A stretch of 64,000 bases of DNA, from assembly GCF_022346885.1 (NCBI RefSeq), contig NZ_JAKRNK010000003.1, positions 310,001-374,000 on the forward strand. Reading direction: 5' to 3'. The position numbers and the translations under genes were made by a program. Below, in pieces: positions 18,401 through 26,800 of this stretch. A model generated the notes under the pieces. The model was given only the letters and a program-made list of their open reading frames with translations, was not told where the DNA came from and made no database searches. How positions within the stretch are numbered: position 1 is the stretch's first letter; each line of letters starts with the position of its first letter. Origin of the DNA: Paenibacillus sp. ACRRX. Lineage in GTDB: Bacteria; Bacillota; Bacilli; Paenibacillales; Paenibacillaceae.

Positions 18401-21400
18401 GCTGCCTTGCGTACTATAACTCCCATTGCCATCACCGACACGATATACATAGGAAGTGTTTGGCTCCAACCCTTCAACGACTGTCTTATGCACACGCACA
18501 GTACCAATATCCGTTGTATTAAAAATGTAACTGCTGCCAATCACTTTTCTCACCAAGCTGCTATTAAAGTCCGTAAAGTCAGCCTTCTTAACAAGCTCCA
18601 CTACGGTATCCGTTGTATTAGGATGTGTATGCCACGTAAAACCGCGTGAGCTGGAAGCATCCAATCCCATTGATACACTAATGTTATGTGGATTCGCAGA
18701 GCCGAACAGCTTAGATACTTTAAATTTATGGGTACGACTGTATTGTCCCGCTTTTATCGCACGAATCACGTATTCCTTCACTTCTGCCGTTAGTACAGAG
18801 GATTGAACCTGACCTCTGGCATCTGTCACACCAACCATTACACCTTCAACTGTAACAATTGATGCTCCTGCTACCGGCAGTCCTTGCTCATCGCTCACAT
18901 GGAATACCGTCTTATAACCGTGGGCGATGCCATCCTCCTCCCAAGCCAACTGCAGTTGGTTCTTGATGGTCGCTTCTACAGGAAGTCCATAGAATGCGAA
19001 TAACGTGTCACCCTTGTCCTTTAACTTAAAAGCACCCGTTTCAAAGTTAAGCTTAAACTGGCCCTCAGCTTCCGCTTTCAATTTAAAACGGATAGCAGCC
19101 ATAGTATCATCATCCTGTAAGGAAATAGTGTCCAAGCCATTAAAGGTAATCTTGACTGTCCCCTTCACCTCATCCACCTCAGCTCGCAGCTGTGCTTCCG
19201 TTAACAAGGCATGTTTATCAACTTGAACGCTGTCCACCAATTGTCGATTATAGCGGTATTCAATATATCCCGATCTAATCTCAGAGGCTTTGATGGCTTG
19301 AATATTTACCGTGTAGGTATCACCTGCATACACTTCTGGCTTACCGCTATACACGATCTTGGAAGCCCCCGTGTCCACCGTAAACGTCCAGTTTTTCTCT
19401 GCCATGTTGCCTGACTCGTCCTTCACCCTCACCCTGACGGCATGAACGCCATCAGCCAGCGGCACTGACGGTACATAATGGATTTGTCCCTTAGGCGGAT
19501 ACAAAGTAGCCGTGACCTGTACACCGTCTACATACATACGTATCGAGTTGGGGTCAATCAACGTCGTTCCTGGATGCTTCACAGGATCATACCCATCATC
19601 CTCAGCCACAACTTGAATCTTTGGTGTATTTGTATGAACAATTACGCCGTCCTGTGGAGTAAGATCCTTGAAGAGAGGTGGCTTCATATCATCCTGAACA
19701 GGTCCATACAAAGCACGAAGCTGATCAAAATATAGTACACCCTCATCTTTCTTATTGTTATTTGTCTCCATGTATCGGAAAGGCTGATCGATTCGCAGCG
19801 GGAGTGGTCTACCCTTCGGAATGCTAACTTCAACATACTTCCAGCCGACCCAATCTACACCGATCGAAGCGTCTATCCAGTCGATCCCAACAGCAGCATC
19901 ATTGCCGTCCCTCAGTTGCGAACGAAGCCAATGCTTCTTACCATCGCCATATACCCATGCACTTAGTTTCTCTGGATACCCTGGAATTTCGATCCACTGC
20001 GATTTGTCCTTTGCCGCAATATATGCGCCAGAGGTACCCAACTGTTCCCTAAAGTCATATTCCAACTTGATTGATTTCTGACCGAAGCGAACATAATCTT
20101 CGCTGTTTTCCTCAGAAGCGCGCACCAGCTTGTAGCGTGCACCAGATGATTCATGATAGCGGCCGATGCCACTTTCAAAATCCTCCAGTATAACAGGCGG
20201 AAGTCCCACCTTCACATCCATGGACGCTGTCACCCCTTTGTGGCTGACGACGACCCGCCCTTCCTTCTGTGTGTCGCTGGTGGCGGTAAATATACCGTCT
20301 GCATCTACAGTGCCAATCGGTCCTTCCACTTTCCATTCAAATTGATTAGGGGATGAACGAATCACTTGTCCGTCTCGCAGCGCCGTTACACTCAACGGCA
20401 CCTTGCCTCCTGAGGTAACAGTACGTACCGCATCTGGAAATCTCAATTCCGTTAATGTATCTACCACTTCTACTTGTCCGCTGCCAGCCAGCGATCCTGT
20501 CGAAACATGGATAGCAGCAGTTCCTGCTGTAGAACCGGCTTTAAACAAACCCTGCGCGTCGATACTCCCAACAGCAGGGTCAACACTCCAAATCGGAGGC
20601 TCTGTTATTGAAGCTGGATGACCGGATGCATCTACACCTGCCGTCTTATACGTAAGTGAGGAACCTGCCAGTACGCGCTCAAATGAAGGTTGGACAATTA
20701 GCTTCTCAGCGGGCCCCTCAGGCGCTTTATTTACGAGCAAAATGCCATTTGCGGTCTTTCGCTCATAGCCATCGGATGGCTGATTCAGCACGCTTCGCTT
20801 CAGCTCCCCAGGAAGTCTGGCAACAAAGGTAGAAGAACCTCCGCCATCCAGACAAAGCGCATCTACAGCCCCTGCCTGCTTCATAATTAGCGCCAGATCA
20901 TCGTACGAAACCCCTTCGCTGAAGCCAGGCGCACGACCGTCGATAACCATCATTATGATCGAACCGTCCGCCTTGGTTCCGATTGCAACACGTGGTTGTA
21001 AAGTCTTATCATCGTGAGGCTGAACCATGCCCTTCTTCAATAAAATGTGAACGCCGCCGATTGCCATCTTGACACTTTTCCAGGCATCCTCCATTTCAAA
21101 ACGGGCATTGACTTCGTCCCCGCGCTTCAGCTTCGCTAGCACATCACGATACTTGCCAGAAGCAGACAATACGACCTGCCCAGCTGCCAAAGGTGTATTG
21201 CCCTTATTTTTATGTATGTCTGCAACTTTCAATTTTAAGCTGCTCCCGCTCTTCACTTCTCCGCTGAGCACGTCCAACACAACCTCGTCGCCCAGATCAT
21301 TAGTCATCGTCGAGGTATGAAAATCACTTGTGTAGAGCATAAGCGACTCTGAATTATCGCGCATGCGGTTAATGTGCGATATGTTAACGATATCTCCGTT

Positions 21401-21928
21401 AATCGTAATCGTCCGCTCCAACGTCGGACTCAGATCATAAATTGTAGTTCCGTCCTCACGAAGCCCAAACGCATACCAGTCGGTTTTATACGGAGGGCTG
21501 ACCAGAATGCGGCCGCCATCCACAAACAAGCCCAACGGCACGCCTGTCGACATGTCGTAAAAGTCCCCGTTAATAGCCGCAACGACTCGGTTGCCAGGCT
21601 TATCTGCATCATTTGCCATCTGGGTGACGCCTGTCATGCCGTATACTTTGCCATTTGTCCGTCCGGCTTGTACGTCCAGCATTGGGTTAGACGGATCAAA
21701 TTCAACGTAATGTATTTTTTCCAAGCCTTGCTTTAATTTCATATCCTGCCATACATACGTCGCGCCGGGCCCAAGGGTCATACGACGTGAATCAAGCACT
21801 AGAGCATTCGACGTTGATCCGGTGTCCGCTGCCATGACCTGGCCCATTGGACTGCCTAAAGATGCCAGTAGCATCACAATTAATATTAGCGACATTGTGC
21901 GCTCAATCTGTTTCATGGTTCGTTTCAT
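15455..21928 (-). CDS. Giant SLH-anchored exoprotein with phosphodiester glycosidase and metallophosphoesterase domains
   Basis: 2157-residue secreted protein. Order, by approximate residue: signal peptide 1-34; phosphodiester glycosidase (NAGPA-type) 70-400, with VVAAINGDFYD and LCLDGGGSSTF; Ig-like (BIG2) 415-580; jelly-roll ligand-binding module 580-740; Ig-like 750-855; cohesin-like beta module 860-990; carboxypeptidase-regulatory-like 1000-1080; purple-acid-phosphatase fibronectin-like 1095-1185; calcineurin-like phosphoesterase 1190-1440, with IADSQ, HTGDIVEDG, GNHE, AFHRG and NGHDHVY metal ligands; three BIG2 domains 1455-1730; Pro/Asp/Ser linker; beta module; three SLH repeats 1975-2157 that bind pyruvylated wall polymer. 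B. subtilis YvnB has a similar enzyme pairing but no SLH anchor that I recall. The likely job is removing phosphodiester-linked sugars and phosphate from surface polymers or environmental substrates. AGGAGG is only two bases before the first ATG and 14 before the second, so the exact start is uncertain. Confidence 0.93.
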   Translation of the reverse strand: MKRTMKQIERTMSLILIVMLLASLGSPMGQVMAADTGSTSNALVLDSRRMTLGPGATYVWQDMKLKQGLEKIHYVEFDPSNPMLDVQAGRTNGKVYGMTGVTQMANDADKPGNRVVAAINGDFYDMSTGVPLGLFVDGGRILVSPPYKTDWYAFGLREDGTTIYDLSPTLERTITINGDIVNISHINRMRDNSESLMLYTSDFHTSTMTNDLGDEVVLDVLSGEVKSGSSLKLKVADIHKNKGNTPLAAGQVVLSASGKYRDVLAKLKRGDEVNARFEMEDAWKSVKMAIGGVHILLKKGMVQPHDDKTLQPRVAIGTKADGSIIMMVIDGRAPGFSEGVSYDDLALIMKQAGAVDALCLDGGGSSTFVARLPGELKRSVLNQPSDGYERKTANGILLVNKAPEGPAEKLIVQPSFERVLAGSSLTYKTAGVDASGHPASITEPPIWSVDPAVGSIDAQGLFKAGSTAGTAAIHVSTGSLAGSGQVEVVDTLTELRFPDAVRTVTSGGKVPLSVTALRDGQVIRSSPNQFEWKVEGPIGTVDADGIFTATSDTQKEGRVVVSHKGVTASMDVKVGLPPVILEDFESGIGRYHESSGARYKLVRASEENSEDYVRFGQKSIKLEYDFREQLGTSGAYIAAKDKSQWIEIPGYPEKLSAWVYGDGKKHWLRSQLRDGNDAAVGIDWIDASIGVDWVGWKYVEVSIPKGRPLPLRIDQPFRYMETNNNKKDEGVLYFDQLRALYGPVQDDMKPPLFKDLTPQDGVIVHTNTPKIQVVAEDDGYDPVKHPGTTLIDPNSIRMYVDGVQVTATLYPPKGQIHYVPSVPLADGVHAVRVRVKDESGNMAEKNWTFTVDTGASKIVYSGKPEVYAGDTYTVNIQAIKASEIRSGYIEYRYNRQLVDSVQVDKHALLTEAQLRAEVDEVKGTVKITFNGLDTISLQDDDTMAAIRFKLKAEAEGQFKLNFETGAFKLKDKGDTLFAFYGLPVEATIKNQLQLAWEEDGIAHGYKTVFHVSDEQGLPVAGASIVTVEGVMVGVTDARGQVQSSVLTAEVKEYVIRAIKAGQYSRTHKFKVSKLFGSANPHNISVSMGLDASSSRGFTWHTHPNTTDTVVELVKKADFTDFNSSLVRKVIGSSYIFNTTDIGTVRVHKTVVEGLEPNTSYVYRVGDGNGSYSTQGSFETAGLGDERTKFVYIADSQATDDAGFKLWGDILDKAMTDHPDAEFLLHTGDIVEDGYKENEWNLWFKYAQEQLLKTTIVSVVGNHEVTGPNKNDYFLAHFNHPQNGINKLKGSSYSFDHKDVHIAVLNSEYEFEAQQEWLRQDLAATKKKWKLVAFHRGPYGSVYDTEHIRKQWAPVMDEYKVDLVLNGHDHVYMRSHPMRGEKIVGDGEGTTYVIAGSSGPKFYAIFDRYWQKVMDDEKTQIYTAVEVEGNELKFVAKTKTGRVVDQFVLTKPDSKPEHVVIDRNQAEMAVGEAIKLNAVVMPEGTYDRSVTWSVYQAVPSNPTVGHDVVQVTPDGVVTALQLGQAWVRAQSVVASVYADTLITVNRPQQVEIKGIELSPSTAKMKVGETLQARAVVLPSDLANQSVVWSVYGSHSTGIASVTDQGLIKGLKPGTATIRAMSQKDGTKYADMQLTVEPSGPAVVPVQKVVLSQSSATLKEGEGLQLTATVLPVNATNASVVWAVYGQSAAQDIVEVSQTGFIRAIKEGKVIIRVTSLSDVSKHADFTLTVVRRTESGGDTSSPNPPSRPETDKPDTSKPDTSDIPNDLKVVGGRITGTAKIDANNRHAAIELPSKAWEEALSQASADAGGVKQVRFEVAGTKDAAQLEVKLPIDATAASNLKSRLQLVTDIAEVVLASNALSSSNSSNRVSLILRKEDAAAVPSSLFVQVGSRPVIGIHAKQGEQILSWNKAGEASRILISYKPQPAELAKTQGIIVWHINDAGVAAIVPNGRYDAKTGTVQLSSQEPGTYAIAYVNHAFRDVQSMAWAHEAVEFLAARNVVKGIDGYMFAPNRNVTRADYIVMLVRALGLTAQQRSEFTDVANDKYYYEAVSIAKSLGITHGVGDERFIPDQAISREEMLVMTARALKQANKLDVVYNPSVMAQFEDAQQVKVFAAASVSSLVEAGILTGSGKRLYVSSHASLAEVAVLLTRVLRTVY

Positions 21929-22116
21929 AGCCTCCTACTGTTGTTCAACCTGCAATTGGACAAGCGGGCGTTATTCTCGAACCACCGATGATTCCGCCTC
22001 ACTTCTTGCGTTGAACCACCCCCTACACCTGTAAAGTATAGAGAGCAGCAGGATCGAAGTAATGAAACAATCTGACTATTTATTCGCCAATATTCTTCTT
22101 CACAAAATCTTATCCT

Positions 22117-23148
22117 CTATAGGCCAATCTTCCTGCGGTATTCAAGGGGTGTCGCTTTTTCAAACTGCTTAAATACGCGATTAAAGTATTGCAATGTCGA
22201 ATAACCGACCTCATGCGCAACTTCATATATCTTAAGTTGGGGATGCATTAGAAGCCGCTTCGCTTTTTGAATTCGTATCTTGTTTACATAATTAACAAGC
22301 GTATCTCCCGAATAGTGCTTAAACTGTTTGCTAAAATAAGATACGCTCATGCCATAACGCTCACTTATTTGTGTTAATGTAAACTCCTGCTTGTAGTTCT
22401 CGTTAATATAAAGGCAGGCCATTTTCATAAGAAGCCTCCTGTTGGGTCCATGCAGCTTGGCGGATTGCTCTAACCAGTGCTCCGCAATCTGTTGGAAATA
22501 ATGCCTGGCCGCATCTTCATCTTTGGAAAGCTTCAATTTAAGTAGTTCCATCTGGGTCTCACCCGTTTCTGACCACAGCTCATATGGCTCCAACTTATGC
22601 ATCCATTTCATATGCAGCATACGTATATACATCTCACGTACTCCGCCATATTTGTGCTTCGAGCGAAATATATGCCGTAGCAGCTCCTCTTGCCGCTCCA
22701 GCAGCTCATGGGGCTTGATAGCATGCATATCGTTAAATAGCTGCATCATATATAACACCAGGCGGTGATTGCCCTCCAGCATCCCGCAGCGCTTCTCGGC
22801 TCTCCGTAAAGCTTGTGCAAGCTCTCGAGGCTCGAATGGATAGACGAGATAATCAACCGCTCCGCTTTGCAATGCTTGATGAACATAATCGTAGCTGCAC
22901 ACGGGACTAAGCAGAATCGCTGCTACCGGCAGCTGAGATTGCTCGATATCCTGCAGCAGCCGCAGTCCGCCACCAGCTGGCAGCATCATGTCGGCAAGCA
23001 CGATGCGAGGTAAATCTTGCTCTAGAATACGGAGAGCTTCCTCCCTACTTGAGGCATCTAACCACGCTTCGTAGCCTTGTCCTTCTATCATCTCACTTAC
23101 CTGCGCGCGCAGACTGCCTTCAGCACAAGCCACCATGATCTGCGGCAT
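22117..23148 (-). CDS. AraC-type response regulator with degenerate receiver
   Basis: 343 residues: receiver domain (about 1-120), a helical linker, and a C-terminal AraC/XylS double helix-turn-helix (about 240-343, TLQYFNRVFKQFEKATPLEYRR). The phosphorylatable Asp is kept in VLADMMLP and Ser replaces Thr in ILLSP, but the usual acidic pair after the first strand is missing (VACAEG) and the invariant Lys is Tyr (DYLVYPFEP). Phosphorylation chemistry should therefore be impaired. No histidine kinase gene adjoins it. It lies just upstream of the giant exoprotein gene on the same strand (188-base gap) and is a candidate regulator of it. GGGGGAG precedes the ATG. Confidence 0.9.
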   Translation of the reverse strand: MPQIMVACAEGSLRAQVSEMIEGQGYEAWLDASSREEALRILEQDLPRIVLADMMLPAGGGLRLLQDIEQSQLPVAAILLSPVCSYDYVHQALQSGAVDYLVYPFEPRELAQALRRAEKRCGMLEGNHRLVLYMMQLFNDMHAIKPHELLERQEELLRHIFRSKHKYGGVREMYIRMLHMKWMHKLEPYELWSETGETQMELLKLKLSKDEDAARHYFQQIAEHWLEQSAKLHGPNRRLLMKMACLYINENYKQEFTLTQISERYGMSVSYFSKQFKHYSGDTLVNYVNKIRIQKAKRLLMHPQLKIYEVAHEVGYSTLQYFNRVFKQFEKATPLEYRRKIGL

Positions 23149-23464
23149 TTTACTCCCCCTCCCCTAAATCCCTGCGTATTTATACGACAACAGCTATGCA
23201 ACCAACGTAACATGCTATCAGGTTGTTGTTCTGATGTTTTTCAGACTTTCGTTTCACCACATCCCGACAACGCAAACAGCACCTGGTTCGCCAACGCCAA
23301 CTTTGATTGGCGAGGCCGCAGGTGCCGCTGGCTTTAGCTTGTTTTTCCTATAGCTTTATTTCAGTTCCTACTGCCATCGCTTATTAGGTTTAGCCCATAT
23401 GCACCAATCCTTCATAGCTTTCCAATGTTTCGGGCAGCCAGAATGCACGACAAATTAAGACAGC
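23149..23464. other. Intergenic region with an imperfect hairpin
   Basis: No gene is supported. An interrupted stem is present: GCACCTG (23279-23285) with CAGGTGC (23319-23325), and inside it CGCCAA (23289-23294) with TTGGCG (23307-23312). It follows the deacetylase gene's neighbourhood on the minus strand and precedes the response regulator; it may be the operon terminator, although no T-tract is obvious. Confidence 0.4.
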
Positions 23465-24304
23465 TCATTTAGGAGCTAACAAATGAGGAATGGTGACCAA
23501 TTCGATGCCGGATTCGCGAAGCTGCTGGATTACCCGCTGCAATGCCCCCACAGTTCCGCTCAAATCTTCTCCTTTTCCTCCCGCTCCATGCTGAAGTACG
23601 ATTGAACCAGAACGAACGTTACCCATGATGTTCGCTTCCACCTGATCTGCATTCAGCCCTTTCCAGTCCAAGGAATCCACATTCCAGTTTACGATCTTGA
23701 GTTTCTGGCTGATCAGCCATTTAATCTGCTTATCGTTAATATTTCCGTATGGCGGCCGTATGAAGTGCATCGTCTGCCCTGTTATTCGCTTAACTGCTTG
23801 CTGCGTCATAATGACCTCATTCCGAAATGCAATATCACTTAACTTTGGCAGATTGGCATGCGTATACGAATGATTTCCGATCGCATGCCCCTCCTCCACA
23901 ATTCGCTTTACGATATCCGGATTCTGCTCGGCACGGTTTCCGACAATAAAAAATGTCGCCTTTGCATGGTACCTTTTCAGCAAATCTAATATCTGGACAG
24001 TATAATAACGGTCTGGAACATCGTCAAAAGTAAGTGCAACCCGTTTCGGCGATGAAGGTCCCTGCAAAATAAAGTTGGAGCGGTACTTTTCACGCAATTG
24101 TGCCAGTGTGAGTGATGCCGGCTTGCGCACAATCATTTCTGTGCCTCCGGCCAACTCCGGCGCCCCTGTGGAAAAGATACGCAAATGTCGACCAGCCTGA
24201 CTGCCTGGCTCCTCTGCGCCTGTTGATTTTGGCCCTGCTCCTCCTGATACACAGCCCGCAGCAAATATACCAATCATCAGCGTGAATAACCCTCGTTTTA
24301 ACAT
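23465..24304 (-). CDS. Lipoprotein polysaccharide deacetylase (NodB domain)
   Basis: Extracytoplasmic, membrane-tethered carbohydrate esterase family 4 enzyme that removes N-acetyl (or O-acetyl) groups from peptidoglycan or another glycan. The lipobox is FAAGC near residue 18. NodB motifs: TFDDVPD (metal/base Asp pair, near residue 94), HSYTH (metal His pair, near 146), RPPYG (near 183), VDSLDW and VLQHG. The ATG at 24304 is chosen because AAGGAGG ends six bases before it; in-frame ATG codons further upstream have no suitable site and would put the signal peptide internally. It is the last gene of the run that starts with the Ugp-like importer, 80 bases after the phosphodiesterase. Confidence 0.92.
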   Translation of the reverse strand: MLKRGLFTLMIGIFAAGCVSGGAGPKSTGAEEPGSQAGRHLRIFSTGAPELAGGTEMIVRKPASLTLAQLREKYRSNFILQGPSSPKRVALTFDDVPDRYYTVQILDLLKRYHAKATFFIVGNRAEQNPDIVKRIVEEGHAIGNHSYTHANLPKLSDIAFRNEVIMTQQAVKRITGQTMHFIRPPYGNINDKQIKWLISQKLKIVNWNVDSLDWKGLNADQVEANIMGNVRSGSIVLQHGAGGKGEDLSGTVGALQRVIQQLRESGIELVTIPHLLAPK

Positions 24305-24384
24305 CAACATCCTCCTTACACAGCCCTTCATATTGCCATAGCTTGTGTAAAATGGAAGACCATTATCCGAGGTTCTTAATTCGT

Positions 24385-25104
24385 CTATACCGTCGCAGTT
24401 CTCCCTTGACGGTGCACATTTGCCCAACCTTCCAAATTATTCGTGCATACTAGAATATCCGGATAAGCAGCCAACTTCAGCATCGACGGCTCATCGTCAG
24501 GAGTCCACGCCATCAGTTGGACACCCTCTTCTGCACATCGCTCGATATATTCGGATGTCAGGTAAAGGTGTCTTACTGATAAAGCACGAGCATTCAATTG
24601 CTTCATGTAAGGAAATACAGCAGGCGAGGCACCAAACATAATCAATCCAAGCTGGATATGCGCATCCAGTTTCCGGATTCGCTCGACCGAATAATGATCA
24701 AATGATGTGAGAATAACCTGGCTCTCCGTTCCCGTCTGACGAACAACTTCAAGCACGGCTTCTTCAAGACCGGGGTAAAGATTTCCTGTCTGCTTTAATT
24801 CCAGATCAATACAGACACGATCCCGCAGAAACAGTAAAGCTTCCTCCAACGTAGGAATCCGTTCGCCGAGGCCTGCATCCAACTTGCGAAGCTCTGCAAG
24901 CGTGTATGATTTGACAGTACCTTCACCATTTGTCGTCCGGTTTACAGTCGGGTCGTGGATGACAACCGGAATTCCATCCTTTGTCAGCTGAACATCTAGC
25001 TCGACGTGTGAAAACTGGAATTCCAACGCCGCTTGGAACCCCACCATCGTATTTTCTGGATACTTTAATGGATACCCTCGATGTGCAATCCCTCTAATCG
25101 CCAT
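24385..25104 (-). CDS. Glycerophosphodiester phosphodiesterase, UgpQ-like
   Basis: 239-residue cytoplasmic GDPD enzyme (no signal peptide) that hydrolyses glycerophosphodiesters to glycerol-3-phosphate and an alcohol. The catalytic pattern is complete: HRGYPLKYPENT at the N-terminus, ELDVQLTKDG for metal binding, and HDPTVNRTT. Length and lack of export signal match UgpQ rather than secreted GlpQ. GGAGG lies about eight bases before the start. It overlaps the end of the HAD phosphatase gene by eleven bases, so it is translated with it, and belongs to the same operon as the Ugp-like importer that would supply its substrate. Confidence 0.94.
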   Translation of the reverse strand: MAIRGIAHRGYPLKYPENTMVGFQAALEFQFSHVELDVQLTKDGIPVVIHDPTVNRTTNGEGTVKSYTLAELRKLDAGLGERIPTLEEALLFLRDRVCIDLELKQTGNLYPGLEEAVLEVVRQTGTESQVILTSFDHYSVERIRKLDAHIQLGLIMFGASPAVFPYMKQLNARALSVRHLYLTSEYIERCAEEGVQLMAWTPDDEPSMLKLAAYPDILVCTNNLEGWANVHRQGRTATV

Positions 25105-25918
25105 ATGTAATCCCTCCGTATATAAACTGTTCGATCGCTTCTATAACACCCTCACCATGCGAAGCCCTGCATACATAATCTGCTTCCGCCTTCAGCATGT
25201 CTGGACTATTCGCTACAGCGGCGCCAATACCCGCAGCCCGCAGCATCGACAGGTCATTCATCTGATTACCAATGGCCATTGTGTTGGCCGTATCGATGTT
25301 GATCATAGTCGACAACTGCTGCAATGCCTTGCCTTTGCTCACATGTTTGGGCACCAACTCTAAATAGTTGGTTTCCGATTGAAAGACGCCTGCATACGCA
25401 CCAGCCACCCTCTCCCAACGAGCCCAGATGCGCCTCGACACCTCCATATCGCCGATTAAAATAATCTTATCCAACTCTTCCTCAAGCCAAGGCGATTCAG
25501 CACCCATCATTGATGGGACTACAGAGCAGCGGATGCCTTCCTTACGCTCATATTGATCGATCTCCTTTGTACGCCGCATTACCTGCACCTTGTCTCCGCG
25601 AAACAACAGAACGTTATGACCTGCCGCATGCGCGGCTTCCAATAGCCCATGAATCGGTTTCATCGGCAGTCCGCTCCTCATGATGGTCTCCCCATCACGC
25701 GCCAGTACAGCACCATTGCATAAAATAACGGGCAGACGGATCTGCAATTGCTCCAATATACGCTGTGTCGACATGAGTGGTCTGCCAGTCGCAAGCGTAA
25801 ACAATCCGCCTCGTTCCACATAACGACGAATATACAGAGCCACTTTGTCGTCCAATCTATGATCCTGATTTAAAAGTGTACCGTCTATGTCACATACGAT
25901 TAAACGTATGGCGCTCAT
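25094..25918 (-). CDS. HAD superfamily Cof-type phosphatase
   Basis: 274-residue IIB-subfamily haloacid dehalogenase phosphatase. Motif I is CDIDGTLLN (nucleophile Asp), motif II TLATGRP, motif III Lys in SKGKALQQL, and motif IV reads IGNQMNDLSML. In motif IV the first acidic residue, usually GD, is GN here, which may weaken Mg binding; the ND pair is kept. The ATG at 25918 is preferred: GGGGAG lies ten bases upstream, while the TTG at 25936 would place that site inside the gene. Encoded between the importer and the phosphodiesterase, it may release phosphate from glycerol-phosphate-type or sugar-phosphate products; substrate is unknown. Confidence 0.9.
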   Translation of the reverse strand: MSAIRLIVCDIDGTLLNQDHRLDDKVALYIRRYVERGGLFTLATGRPLMSTQRILEQLQIRLPVILCNGAVLARDGETIMRSGLPMKPIHGLLEAAHAAGHNVLLFRGDKVQVMRRTKEIDQYERKEGIRCSVVPSMMGAESPWLEEELDKIILIGDMEVSRRIWARWERVAGAYAGVFQSETNYLELVPKHVSKGKALQQLSTMINIDTANTMAIGNQMNDLSMLRAAGIGAAVANSPDMLKAEADYVCRASHGEGVIEAIEQFIYGGITYGD

Positions 25919-25942
25919 CTCGTTCACACTCCCCAAGCTGCC

Positions 25943-26800
25943 TTATTTAAATGTCGAATTGGCCATCGCTGACACAATGTGCTTTTGCATTGCGGTAAAG
26001 ATGACTACAATAGGCAAAATACACATCACGCTGGCCGCCATGATGATATGGAAGTACATGGCTTCATCTCCCGCAATCGAGTCACGCAGCATCGCTATGC
26101 CAACAGTTAAGACCCGCATACTGTCTGTGTTCGTCATAATGAGCGGCCAAAAATAAGAGTTCCAACTCGATATAAATACAAGCACACCTAACGTGACAAC
26201 AGTTGGCATCGTTATCGGCAGCAAAATACGATATAACATGGCAAATCTGCCTGCACCATCAACTCGTGCGGCTTCAAGCACATCGTTATTTACGGACTTA
26301 AACGCCTGCCGCAGTAAGAAAATGCCGTATGCCGAGGCGCCGTGCGGAATAATCAATGCCCAGAACGTGTCAAGCCAGTCCAACTGCGACATCAGTACAT
26401 AGACGGGAACAAAGATAACCTGGTCCGGTATGATCATGGCTGCCAGCACCAAAAAGAACAGTATATCCCGACCTGGGAAACGGCCTTTTGCAAAAGCATA
26501 CGCCGCCATTAATGCTACATTAAGCTGCAAGAAAATAATGCCACACGTCATAACGAGCGTATTACCGAAAAAGCGTACAAATGGGATTATACGCAAGGCT
26601 TCCGCATAATTGTCCCAGGCGAAGGCTTCCGGCCAAAATGTTGGCACTGCCATTCGCATCTCTGCTTGCGTCTTTACAGAACTGATAAATAACCAGAAGA
26701 TCGGAAAAAATATGGCAGTCATAATAAGTGCGCCTACCACCGTACGCACAATCAATTCCAATCTTGCTCCCCGCTGTCCAGCCATACGGTTATCCCTCAT
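25943..26800 (-). CDS. ABC importer permease, UgpE-like
   Basis: 285-residue inner-membrane permease with six helices and the cytoplasmic EAA loop (EAARVDGAGRFAMLYRILLP) that docks the ATPase. It belongs to the MalG/UgpE branch of carbohydrate-type importers. It overlaps the upstream permease gene by eleven bases and has AAGG seven bases before the ATG. With the binding protein and UgpA-like permease it makes one importer; the operon contains no ATPase gene. Confidence 0.92.
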   Translation of the reverse strand: MRDNRMAGQRGARLELIVRTVVGALIMTAIFFPIFWLFISSVKTQAEMRMAVPTFWPEAFAWDNYAEALRIIPFVRFFGNTLVMTCGIIFLQLNVALMAAYAFAKGRFPGRDILFFLVLAAMIIPDQVIFVPVYVLMSQLDWLDTFWALIIPHGASAYGIFLLRQAFKSVNNDVLEAARVDGAGRFAMLYRILLPITMPTVVTLGVLVFISSWNSYFWPLIMTNTDSMRVLTVGIAMLRDSIAGDEAMYFHIIMAASVMCILPIVVIFTAMQKHIVSAMANSTFK

